Below, in pieces: positions 27,917 through 35,252 of a stretch of DNA of 39,082 bases. Position 1 is the stretch's first letter, and each line of letters begins with the position of its first letter. This DNA is from an uncultured Bacteroidia bacterium. GTDB taxonomy: Bacteria > Bacteroidota > Bacteroidia > Bacteroidales > UBA932. The notes under the pieces were generated by a model that saw nothing but the letters and a program-made list of their open reading frames with translations, did not search any database and was not told where the DNA came from. The DNA is taken from the NCBI GenBank assembly GCA_902796555.1, contig CADBPR010000002.1, forward strand, positions 1-39,082, read 5' to 3'. Position numbers and translations under genes: made by a program.

Positions 27917-28692
27917 TGGCCGGCAAGCTCTATATCGTACCGACACCGGTCGGCAACCTGGAAGACATGACCTTCCGGGCTGTACGGATTTTGAAGGAAT
28001 CGGACCTGATTCTGGCGGAAGACACCCGGACCAGCGCCGTCCTGCTGCAGCGCTATGACATTCATGTTCCCCTGAAGTCGCACCATAAATTCAACGAACA
28101 CCAGACCGTCGGACTGATCCGGGAACGAATCTTAGCCGGCCAGCAGGTCGCGCTGATCAGTGATGCCGGTACGCCCGGGATTTCCGACCCGGGTTTTCTG
28201 CTGGCCCGTGCCTGTGCGGAAGAGGACATTCCGGTGGAGACCCTCCCCGGCCCGACCGCCTGCATCCCGGCCATCGTTTCATCCGGCCTGCCCTGCGACC
28301 GTTTCTGTTTCGAGGGCTTCCTGCCAGTCAAGAAAGGCCGCCAGACCCTCCTTTCCACCCTCGCCGGCGAGCCCCGGACGATGGTGTTTTACGAGTCGCC
28401 CTACCGGCTCGTCAAGACGCTGGAGCAATTCGCCGAGGTCTTCGGGGCAGAGCGGCGCTGTAGCGTTGCCCGGGAAATTTCCAAGGTGCATGAGGAGCAC
28501 CGGCGCGGAACACTGTCCGAGGTGGCCGCGTGGTTCCGGGCCCACGAGCCCAAAGGCGAAATCGTGATTGTCGTGGCAGGCGCTCCTGCCGTCAAAGAAG
28601 AACGGGACCCTTCCGACAAACGGTCCCGCAAACATCGTAACCCTGCGGACGAACACGGCGGTAACGATGCAACAACAGGAAAAGAAGACTAA
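27916..28692 (+). CDS. rsmI: 16S rRNA (cytidine-1402-2'-O)-methyltransferase RsmI
   Basis: Encodes 258 residues. It methylates the ribose of C1402 in the ribosomal P site using SAM. The start at 27916 is supported by the TAATG overlap and by the family N-terminus [19 protein letters not shown]. Tetrapyrrole-methylase-fold motifs are present: GNLEDMTFRAVRIL, AEDTRTS, LISDAGTPGISDPG and LPGPTACIPAIVSSGLP. The final 30 residues (from about ERDPSDKRSRKHRN) are a charged extension. The 3' end overlaps the next gene by 26 nt. Confidence 0.96.
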   Translation: MAGKLYIVPTPVGNLEDMTFRAVRILKESDLILAEDTRTSAVLLQRYDIHVPLKSHHKFNEHQTVGLIRERILAGQQVALISDAGTPGISDPGFLLARACAEEDIPVETLPGPTACIPAIVSSGLPCDRFCFEGFLPVKKGRQTLLSTLAGEPRTMVFYESPYRLVKTLEQFAEVFGAERRCSVAREISKVHEEHRRGTLSEVAAWFRAHEPKGEIVIVVAGAPAVKEERDPSDKRSRKHRNPADEHGGNDATTGKED

Positions 28693-29566
28693 AACCCTTC
28701 CTACTTCCACCCTGATTGGGGTCATCGCCCTGGTCTTTCTGATTACCGGTTATCAAACCGCCCTGTTTGTCCACAGGGCCGCTTCACTGCGGATTGTCGC
28801 CAACAAGGATGCCCCGGACACGGTCTATATCGTGGAGCGGGCACGTGAGGCCGCCCCGTCCGACAGCCTGCCCCGGACCGAACGGACCATCACCCGGAAA
28901 GCATCCGCCCATGCACCCGCTGCACAGGCCGTACGAAGGGCCTATACGCCCCGCCGGTATGAGTCTTTCCGCTTCAATCCCAATACCGTACCGGTGGAAG
29001 ACCTGATGCGGCTGGGGTTCAGCCGCAAGCAAGCGGAAGCCATCGAGCGGTACCGGCAGAAAGGCGGACGTTTCCACCGGAAAACGGATTTCGCCAAGTC
29101 CTACGTCGTGGCAGACAGCGTCTACGACCGCCTGGAACCGTATATCGACATTCCGTTGCTGGATATCAACGCAGCCGATTCGGCCGCTTTCGAGGCGCTG
29201 CCCGGCATCGGGCCCTGGTTCGCCGCAAGGATGGTGGCCTACCGCAGGGAACTGCACGGCTACTCCTACAAGGAACAACTGATGGACATCTATCGCTTTG
29301 ACCGGGAGAAGTTCGACGGGCTGAGCGACTTGATAACCGTCGGTCCGTCAGCTTCTTATCCAATCTGGACATTGCCCGCGGACTCCCTCGCCCGGCACCC
29401 CTACATCAGCTGGCAGGCCGCCCGGGGCATCGTCCGGTTCCGGGAGCACACGCCGCCGGAAGACTGCACCCTGGAAGCCCTGCTCGCAGCCGGCATTCTC
29501 GAAGCGGACAACGCCGCCAAACTCGCCCGCTGCCGGGTGGCAGAGCGGTCCGCCGCCGGGATGTAG
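28667..29566 (+). CDS. Membrane-anchored helix-hairpin-helix (ComEA-like) protein
   Basis: Encodes 299 residues. The ATG at 28667 is chosen because it gives a short charged N-terminus followed by one transmembrane helix (about residues 15-37, LIGVIALVFLITGYQTALF). After a linker come helix-hairpin-helix units: FNPNTVPVEDLMRLGFSRKQ (about 105-150), DINAADSAAFEALPGIGPWF (about 165-225), and a weaker third unit near 250-290. ComEA-type HhH repeats bind double-stranded DNA without sequence preference, and in competent bacteria ComEA carries incoming DNA outside the inner membrane. Topology (type II anchor, C-terminus in the periplasm) and DNA binding are inferred. The gene overlaps rsmI by 26 nt. 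No other competence gene is nearby. Confidence 0.85.
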   Translation: MQQQEKKTKTLPTSTLIGVIALVFLITGYQTALFVHRAASLRIVANKDAPDTVYIVERAREAAPSDSLPRTERTITRKASAHAPAAQAVRRAYTPRRYESFRFNPNTVPVEDLMRLGFSRKQAEAIERYRQKGGRFHRKTDFAKSYVVADSVYDRLEPYIDIPLLDINAADSAAFEALPGIGPWFAARMVAYRRELHGYSYKEQLMDIYRFDREKFDGLSDLITVGPSASYPIWTLPADSLARHPYISWQAARGIVRFREHTPPEDCTLEALLAAGILEADNAAKLARCRVAERSAAGM

Positions 29567-29576
29567 CAGCCGGCGT

Positions 29577-29612
29577 GACCGGACCGGCGCAAGCAAAAAG
29601 CCTGCACCGGTC
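29577..29612. terminator. Possible bidirectional hairpin between HhH gene and xerD
   Basis: GACCGG (29582-29587) pairs with CCGGTC (29607-29612), with two more inner pairs and an A/C-rich loop. There is no T-run on either strand, so it is a weak candidate for ending these convergent transcripts. Confidence 0.3.
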
Positions 29613-29633
29613 ATCAAGACGGAAGCGGAATTG

Positions 29634-30494
29634 CTACCGGTCCGGATGATGTTCCAGGACCGAGCGCTGCCAGGTAGAAGTGTCGATGTGGGTATAGATT
29701 TCGGTGGTCAGAATGCTTTCGTGGCCCAGCATCTCCTGGACCACACGCAAGTCTGCGCCGTTCTCAATCAGATGGGTAGCGAAAGAATGTCGGAAGGTAT
29801 GCGGGGAAATCTCCTTGTGTACGCCCGCCACCATGGCCTGTTTCTTGACCAGATTGAAGACGGACACCCGGCTTAGCGGACGGCCTTTCACGTTCAGGAA
29901 CACGAAATCGGCCCAGTGCTCGTCCGGGACCGGACGTTCCGCCAGATAGGCTGTCAAAGCGGCCGCGGCCTCCTCCCCCATGGGGACGACACGTTGCTTG
30001 TCACCCTTGCCGGTGACCCGGACAAAGCCCTCTTTCAGAAAGAGGTCGGACACCCGCAGGCCGGCCGCCTCCGAAACGCGCAGGCCACAGCCGTACAGCA
30101 CTTCCAGCAGGGCCCGGTCGCGCAGGCCGGTCCACGTCGTCGTCTGCACGCTCTCCAGAATGGCCGTCACCTCCTCCACGGACAGCACGGCCGGCAGATA
30201 CCGCCCGATTTTGGGCGCATCCACATGCTCGGCCGGATTGTCGCTCCGTTCCCCTTCCAGCTGCAGCCAGCCGAAGAAAGACCGCAGGGCGCTGAGCCTG
30301 CGGGCCTGGGAGCGCTCCGAGACCTGCGCCGCGGCCAGATACCGGACGATATCGTCGCGCTGAACGGCGGCGGCATCCAGACCGGACACGGCAAAAAACT
30401 CCTGAAGGTCAGAGAGGTATGCCTCCACCGTTCGGGGAGACATAGCCCGCTCGACCTTCAGATAATAGGCGTAATCCCGGAGCAGCCGTTCCAC
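29634..30494 (-). CDS. xerD: Tyrosine recombinase XerD
   Basis: Encodes 286 residues, starting with GTG at 30494. It acts with XerC at dif to resolve chromosome dimers. The SAM-like N-terminal core-binding domain spans about 1-90. The catalytic domain shows Arg139 (GCGLRVSEAAGL), the GKGDKQR beta-hairpin Lys (163-169), HTFRH (H232, R235), H258 in LGHES and nucleophile Y267 in TEIYTHI. The C-terminal EHHPDR tail is typical of XerD in this phylum. The GTG start overlaps the TAG stop of the DPP III gene by one base (TAGTG), which supports this start and translational coupling. Being single, housekeeping-like and without flanking repeats, it is not a mobile-element integrase. Confidence 0.88.
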   Translation of the reverse strand: MERLLRDYAYYLKVERAMSPRTVEAYLSDLQEFFAVSGLDAAAVQRDDIVRYLAAAQVSERSQARRLSALRSFFGWLQLEGERSDNPAEHVDAPKIGRYLPAVLSVEEVTAILESVQTTTWTGLRDRALLEVLYGCGLRVSEAAGLRVSDLFLKEGFVRVTGKGDKQRVVPMGEEAAAALTAYLAERPVPDEHWADFVFLNVKGRPLSRVSVFNLVKKQAMVAGVHKEISPHTFRHSFATHLIENGADLRVVQEMLGHESILTTEIYTHIDTSTWQRSVLEHHPDR

Positions 30495-32494
30495 TACAAC
30501 GTTGCGTAACGGTGCCCGTATTCCAGTTGCTGGCCCAGGAAATCGTCCGGATATTCCAGGCGGTAATCCACGATTTTCCCGTCTTTCTCCACCGGGACGA
30601 TATCCGGGTTAAGGAAACCGCCGTACGGACGCAGGTTCAGCGCCTGGTAACGGGTACGGACCTCCTGATGCAGTTCAGGGTCGATGTCGACGGCATAGGT
30701 ATCAATCAGGGCTTTGCCGGCAGCATAATCCCCCTCGGACTTGATGCGCTGGATTTCAGCGAGCAGTTCGGCGAACAGACCGCGCAGGGCCGCATGGTCG
30801 TTGACGACGAAATAGGTCTTGCCGTCCCGCACTTTCTTTTCAATCACGTTGGCGGCCCGGCCCTTTTCATAACACCACTCCGCAATCAGCTTGCGGTTCT
30901 GCATATGGGCTTCCGTATTGGGCCTGCCCAGCTCCACGCGGGAGAACTGGACCATCAGGCCATTGCGGATGTAATGCTCATAGGCAGGCTTGTAAGCCTC
31001 CGGATCCGGGATGATTCCCAGTTCGACCATCTTCGGGTCGGCTACATAATAGAGCCCGAACAGGTCGGCGCGAGCCTCTTCCAGCGCAGACTGGTACTCG
31101 CCCAGGGCCGAAGAAGACACGCCCGGCAGCAACTGGCCGGAAGCATGGCCGAGGCATTCGTGCAGGTCGGTATGGACCTCGTCGGTGTAGGGCCCCCATT
31201 TGCGGTAGGCGGCCACTTCCTCCTCGCTGTAGGCGAACTCCGTGAGTGTGCTCTTGGGCTGCTCCTGGGCCGCATAATCATAGGCGTGGGTAATGTTGGA
31301 GATGGTCACGGACTTGGAACCGTGCTCCTTGCGGATCCAGTCCGCATTGGGCAGGTTGATGCCGATGGGCGTACTGGGATAGCAGGCCCCGGACATCGCG
31401 ACGGCGTTCACCACCTTGGCGGACACGCCCTTGACGTTTATCTTGCGGAAGCGCGGGTCCACCGGCGAATGGTCTTCGAACCACTGCGCATTCGCGCTGA
31501 GGATTTCCGTGCGTGCGGAAGCGGCGGAATCCTTGATATGGACATAACCCTCGAAAGTGGCCTTGTGGCCCAGCGGGTCGTCATAGTCCTCGATGAAACC
31601 GTTGATATAGTCCACGATTCCGACCGTATCTTTCACCCAGCACACATTGTATTCGTCCCATTTGCGGAGGTCGCCGGTGCGATAGTATTCCACCAGCAGG
31701 CCGAGGGCCTTGCGCTGGTCTTCGTTTTCAGCGACTTTCGCCGCCTTCTCCAACTCGGCGGATATCTTTTCCAGGGCCGGGCCGTAGATACCGCCCACCT
31801 TCCAGCGCTCTTCGCGCAGTTTGCCGTCCGGACCCTTCACAATCTTGGAGTTCAGCCCGTAGGAAATGGGCTCCGGGTCCTTCGGGTCCTCGATGGAGGC
31901 ATAGTATTTTTCCACCTCGGCCCGGGTCACGCCTTCGTAGAAATTGACGGCTGACAGCTGGACGATATCGCCCGTTTTGCTGGTCGAGCGGCGCTGGGGA
32001 TAGGCCTGGGGGTCATAAATAAAATCCAGCAGGGCCGTATCCGTGGCACCGACCGCTTCCATCAGGGACGCGAAATAGGGCTTCGGACAGGTCGGCAGGA
32101 ATTTATCCTCGGCATAATGATGATGGACGCCGTTGGCAAAAAAGACGCGCTTGGCATAAAGCAGGAACTGCTGGTAATCGTCGCATTCGCGGTCGCCTTT
32201 GTACTGCTCCAGAATCTTTTCGAGCACATGGCGCAGGGGCAGGTTCCAGCGGCAATACTGGTCCCAGGTAATATCACGGCCGTATTTGGCCGCTTCGCTG
32301 AGGTGATAGGCATATTCCTTCTGCTGCAGGCTGAGGTTGTCCCAGCCGGGCACTTTGTAACGGATAATGTTCAAATCGGCGAAATGGTCCACCAGGTATT
32401 TGAAATCGGCATCTGCCGCGGGCTTGGGCTGCCCGCAGGAAGCAAGTGCGGCGACGGCCGCCAGGGAAAGGGTCATTTTGAAAACTGTTTTCAT
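30494..32494 (-). CDS. Dipeptidyl peptidase III lipoprotein (peptidase M49)
   Basis: Encodes 666 residues. DPP III is a zinc exopeptidase that removes dipeptides from the N-terminus of oligopeptides. The ATG at 32494 is preferred over a GTG 9 nt upstream because it directly precedes a lipoprotein signal with Cys20 (ALASC) and leaves a normal leader after the promoter. The zinc motif HECLGH (H445, E446, H450) and the third-ligand motif EEARAD (E472, E473) are intact; HECLGH is the form found in Bacteroides DPP III. The lipid anchor places it in the envelope, unlike cytosolic eukaryotic DPP III. It is followed without a gap by xerD. Confidence 0.95.
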   Translation of the reverse strand: MKTVFKMTLSLAAVAALASCGQPKPAADADFKYLVDHFADLNIIRYKVPGWDNLSLQQKEYAYHLSEAAKYGRDITWDQYCRWNLPLRHVLEKILEQYKGDRECDDYQQFLLYAKRVFFANGVHHHYAEDKFLPTCPKPYFASLMEAVGATDTALLDFIYDPQAYPQRRSTSKTGDIVQLSAVNFYEGVTRAEVEKYYASIEDPKDPEPISYGLNSKIVKGPDGKLREERWKVGGIYGPALEKISAELEKAAKVAENEDQRKALGLLVEYYRTGDLRKWDEYNVCWVKDTVGIVDYINGFIEDYDDPLGHKATFEGYVHIKDSAASARTEILSANAQWFEDHSPVDPRFRKINVKGVSAKVVNAVAMSGACYPSTPIGINLPNADWIRKEHGSKSVTISNITHAYDYAAQEQPKSTLTEFAYSEEEVAAYRKWGPYTDEVHTDLHECLGHASGQLLPGVSSSALGEYQSALEEARADLFGLYYVADPKMVELGIIPDPEAYKPAYEHYIRNGLMVQFSRVELGRPNTEAHMQNRKLIAEWCYEKGRAANVIEKKVRDGKTYFVVNDHAALRGLFAELLAEIQRIKSEGDYAAGKALIDTYAVDIDPELHQEVRTRYQALNLRPYGGFLNPDIVPVEKDGKIVDYRLEYPDDFLGQQLEYGHRYATL

Positions 32495-32517
32495 GCTTGT
32501 CACATTACATTACTATG

Positions 32518-32550
32518 CAAATATAATCAGAAAATTGCTATCTTTGCAAA
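32518..32550 (-). promoter_or_regulatory. Promoter of the DPP III-xerD operon
   Basis: On the minus strand TTTG (32547-32550) and TATATTTG (32518-32525) are perfect -33 and -7 boxes separated by 21 nt. The ATG is 23 nt beyond the -7 box. Confidence 0.78.
32539..32546 (+). promoter_or_regulatory. -7 box (TATCTTTG) of the C11 peptidase gene
   Basis: A perfect -7 match only 7 nt before the ATG at 32554, so the transcript should begin at or next to the start codon. It sits between the -33 and -7 boxes of the divergent DPP III promoter. Confidence 0.7.
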
Positions 32551-32553
32551 CTG

Positions 32554-33840
32554 ATGAAAAAGTTTTGGAACATATTCCTCCTGCCGCTGGCCGTCTTGCT
32601 GACAGCCTCCTGTTCATGGTTCCGGCGCGAGGAGGCGCAGATTCCGCCCGAGCGGGTGATGATTTTCGTCTCCGACGGGTTCAACAACCTCAGTTCCTGG
32701 TTGTTGGAAGATATCCAGGACCTGAAGAAAGGCTATGTTCCGCCCAAAAACGACAAGAACATCCTGCTGATGGTCGCCCACCATACCGTACGCGGATATG
32801 AGGTGCCGACCCCGCCGTATCTAATCCGGCTGTACAAGCAGAACGACGTCGTGGTGGCCGACACCCTGTTTTCCCTGCCCGCCGGCAGTTCGCTGACCGA
32901 GCAGCGAAACCTGGACGCCATGCTGACCGAAGCCCGTGACCGTTTCCCGGTCGAGCATTACGGCATAGTTGTATCGTCGCACGCAACAGGTTGGCTTCCA
33001 AGCGGTTATTATGCAAGAACCCAATCTTCTTCCACGACCTGGAGCACAGCCCGACGGGCTGCCCGGCGCAGCGGAAAGCCCTTCGTATTCGAGGAAACCG
33101 ACCCCGTCTATGACCCGTCCCTCCCGATGACCAAATCCATCCTCGCGGAAAAGCAGGACAACACCCACAGCATCGAGATGGAAATCGAGGATTTCGCCGA
33201 CGCGATTCCGATGCACCTGGATTATCTGCTCATCGACGCCTGCCTGATGGGCGGCGTTGAAATTGCTTATGCCCTGCGGGACAAGACGGACCAAATCGGC
33301 TTCTCCCAGGCGGAGGTGATGGCGGACGGATTCGACTATCTCGCGCTGGCCCGGAACCTGCTGCTGGCCGATACCCCGGATACCAAGAGCGTGTGTTCGG
33401 ACTATATCAGTTTCTATGAGACGCAGTCCGGCTCCTACCACTCGGCGACCATTTCGCTGATTGACTGTACGCAACTGGACCGCCTGGCTGAGGTCTGCCG
33501 GCAGCTGTTTTCGGCCCACAGGGAGGAAATCGCCGCCCTCAACCCGGCGGACGTACAGGGCTTCGGCGGAACGAAAAACTGGTTCTATGACCTGCAGGAT
33601 ATCCTGGAAAAGGCCGGTGTGCCCGAAGCGGAACTGGCCGACCTGACGGCAGCCCTGGACCAATGCGTCCTGTTCAAGCAGCATACCGGCCAGTACTTCT
33701 CCATCACCGACGCCCGTACGCACCCGATTACGGCTTTCTGCGGATTGTCGATGTACCTGCCTTCCGCAGGCAACGAGGAGCTGAACGACTTCTACCGGAC
33801 GCTGGACTGGAATCATGATACACAACTTATAACTAAATAA
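32554..33840 (+). CDS. Clostripain-like (peptidase C11) lipoprotein
   Basis: Encodes 428 residues. C11 peptidases cleave after Arg or Lys. The N-terminus has a lipoprotein signal with Cys20 (LLTASC). The caspase-like catalytic dyad is visible: His143 in [12 protein letters not shown] and Cys230 in [17 protein letters not shown]. The segment between them (about 150-200) corresponds to the region where family members are cut during autoactivation, and contains Arg/Lys residues. Length suits the smaller PmC11-type enzymes of gut Bacteroidetes. It is divergent from the DPP III gene and 11 nt upstream of tpiA, so it may be co-transcribed with tpiA. Specificity is known for the family and inferred here. 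Confidence 0.93.
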   Translation: MKKFWNIFLLPLAVLLTASCSWFRREEAQIPPERVMIFVSDGFNNLSSWLLEDIQDLKKGYVPPKNDKNILLMVAHHTVRGYEVPTPPYLIRLYKQNDVVVADTLFSLPAGSSLTEQRNLDAMLTEARDRFPVEHYGIVVSSHATGWLPSGYYARTQSSSTTWSTARRAARRSGKPFVFEETDPVYDPSLPMTKSILAEKQDNTHSIEMEIEDFADAIPMHLDYLLIDACLMGGVEIAYALRDKTDQIGFSQAEVMADGFDYLALARNLLLADTPDTKSVCSDYISFYETQSGSYHSATISLIDCTQLDRLAEVCRQLFSAHREEIAALNPADVQGFGGTKNWFYDLQDILEKAGVPEAELADLTAALDQCVLFKQHTGQYFSITDARTHPITAFCGLSMYLPSAGNEELNDFYRTLDWNHDTQLITK

Positions 33841-33851
33841 TTATCAATAAA

Positions 33852-34607
33852 ATGAGAAAATTCATCGTAGCTGGAAACTGGAAGATGAACACCACTGTTC
33901 CCCAGGGTGTAGAACTTGCCAAAGCCGTGGCGGAGAAATCCAAGGAACTCCCCGCAAACGTAGAACTGGTCGTTGCTCCGCCGTTTACCCACCTGGTATG
34001 CGTCGCCGATGCGCTCAAGGGTTCCAAGGTGGCCCTGTCCGCTCAGAACTGCGCAGACAAGGAGAAGGGTGCCTACACCGGTGAGGTGTCCGTCGACATG
34101 CTCGTTTCTGCCGGCTGCAGCTATACCATCCTCGGTCATTCCGAGAGAAGGCAGTATTATGGCGAGACCGATGCCAAACTGGTCGAGAAAGTAAAACTGG
34201 CCCTGGCCGCCGGCCTGAAGGTCATCCTTTGCGTGGGTGAGAACCTGGAAGAGCGCGAAGCCGGCCGTCATTTCGCCGTCGTGACCGAACAGATCAAGAA
34301 TGTCCTCTACCAGTTCAGCGCTGCTGAAATGGCTTCCATCGTCGTGGCTTACGAGCCCGTGTGGGCCATCGGTACCGGCAAGACCGCCAGTGCGGAACAG
34401 GCCGAAGAAATCCACGCCTGCATCCGCAATGTCCTGGAAGAGAAGTTCGGAAAAGCGGTTGCGGACGACACCACCATTCTCTACGGTGGCAGCTGCAAGC
34501 CTTCCAACGCAAAAGAACTGTTCGCCCAGCCGGACATCGACGGCGGCCTGATTGGCGGCGCCGCCCTCAAGGCCGATGACTTCATCGCCATCGCCGAGTC
34601 CTTCTGA
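33852..34607 (+). CDS. tpiA: Triosephosphate isomerase
   Basis: Encodes 251 residues. It interconverts dihydroxyacetone phosphate and glyceraldehyde 3-phosphate in glycolysis. The N-terminal substrate-binding GNWKMN, catalytic His in ILGHSERR, catalytic Glu in [11 protein letters not shown] and phosphate loop (YGGSCKPSN, then GLIGGAALK) are all intact. Length is normal. It follows the C11 peptidase gene by 11 nt and is followed by a strong terminator. Confidence 0.98.
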   Translation: MRKFIVAGNWKMNTTVPQGVELAKAVAEKSKELPANVELVVAPPFTHLVCVADALKGSKVALSAQNCADKEKGAYTGEVSVDMLVSAGCSYTILGHSERRQYYGETDAKLVEKVKLALAAGLKVILCVGENLEEREAGRHFAVVTEQIKNVLYQFSAAEMASIVVAYEPVWAIGTGKTASAEQAEEIHACIRNVLEEKFGKAVADDTTILYGGSCKPSNAKELFAQPDIDGGLIGGAALKADDFIAIAESF

Positions 34608-34628
34608 GAAACGGACGACAACATGCAC

Positions 34629-34665
34629 AAAAGAGGCTGACTCAAAGAGTTGGCCTCTTTTTTTT
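34629..34665 (+). terminator. Terminator of tpiA
   Basis: AAAAGAGGC (34629-34637) pairs perfectly with GCCTCTTTT (34653-34661), with an inner CTC-aaa-GAG stem. Eight T residues run from 34658 to 34665. Confidence 0.92.
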
Positions 34666-34670
34666 GTTGG

Positions 34671-34801
34671 GAGGGGTGTGGGGTGCCGGGGGAACTCCGT
34701 TCCGCTTCGCTTCACTCCGGCCCCTCCCACCGCTTTGCGGCGGGCCCCTCCCCCTATACTTGTCCGGGGGTGGACAAGCCCCCCGGCACCCCACACCCCT
34801 C
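34671..34801. repeat. REP-like structured intergenic palindrome
   Basis: A 131-nt element lies between the convergent ends of tpiA and the small lipoprotein gene. Its ends (34671-34692 and 34780-34801) are perfect 22-nt inverted repeats. Inside are at least two more hairpins: CTTGTCC/GGACAAG at 34759-34778 (perfect 7 bp) and CCCaCCGC/GCGGcGGG at 34726-34744. GGCCCCTCCC occurs twice as a direct repeat. It is extremely G/C strand-asymmetric within arms. It encodes no credible protein; frames through it are spurious. It resembles repetitive extragenic palindromes or a small non-autonomous element, but only one copy is in this window. Confidence 0.75.
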
Positions 34802-34844
34802 TCTCAATCAAAAGGTCACAGATAGGCCAGGAGCGGCGAATGAC

Positions 34845-35252
34845 TTATGGCAGCAGCCGGACGGAAACGGCGATTTTGCGGCGCTGGCACCAGAGCCAGG
34901 CCTGTCCGTCTTCCAGCTTTTCGACCTTGAATTCGAGTCCGGCCAAGTTCTGGGCCGAATCGCCCGACACCCAGCGGATATCCGCCGTGAGCACCTGCCC
35001 GACCGAACTCGGCAAAGCGCTGCAAGTGAGCAGATAAAAGCGGGACATCGTATCATCCATCACACGGAACTGTTTCCGGTCCGGATTGCAGGCAATCTGG
35101 CAGTTGTCCGGATTGTAGTTGAAAACCATCCGGCCATTCTCTTCCAGGCACAGTCCCGGGGTCAGGAGGAATTCCTCGCTGACTTTACTACCGCGGCACG
35201 CTGTCAACCCCGTGACAGCCAGCAGGAGAAGCAGGATATGCAGCCGTTTCAT
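34845..35252 (-). CDS. Small uncharacterised lipoprotein
   Basis: Encodes 135 residues. The ATG at 35252 is chosen because it opens a lipoprotein signal (MKRLHILLLLLAVTGLTAC, Cys19) and overlaps the stop of the M6 protease gene by 4 nt (ATGA). The mature part is short, beta-rich and has three or so further Cys residues (GLCLEENG, CQIACNPD). It contains no motif I recognise. Close coupling to the M6 protease gene suggests a related role, such as an inhibitor, chaperone or partner, but nothing in the sequence proves this. Confidence 0.75.
   Translation of the reverse strand: MKRLHILLLLLAVTGLTACRGSKVSEEFLLTPGLCLEENGRMVFNYNPDNCQIACNPDRKQFRVMDDTMSRFYLLTCSALPSSVGQVLTADIRWVSGDSAQNLAGLEFKVEKLEDGQAWLWCQRRKIAVSVRLLP

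Noticed and set aside
29634..30494. xerD as an integrase of a genomic island
   Set aside because: No attachment repeats, tRNA or mobile genes lie nearby, and the sequence has the housekeeping XerD form, including its C-terminal tail.
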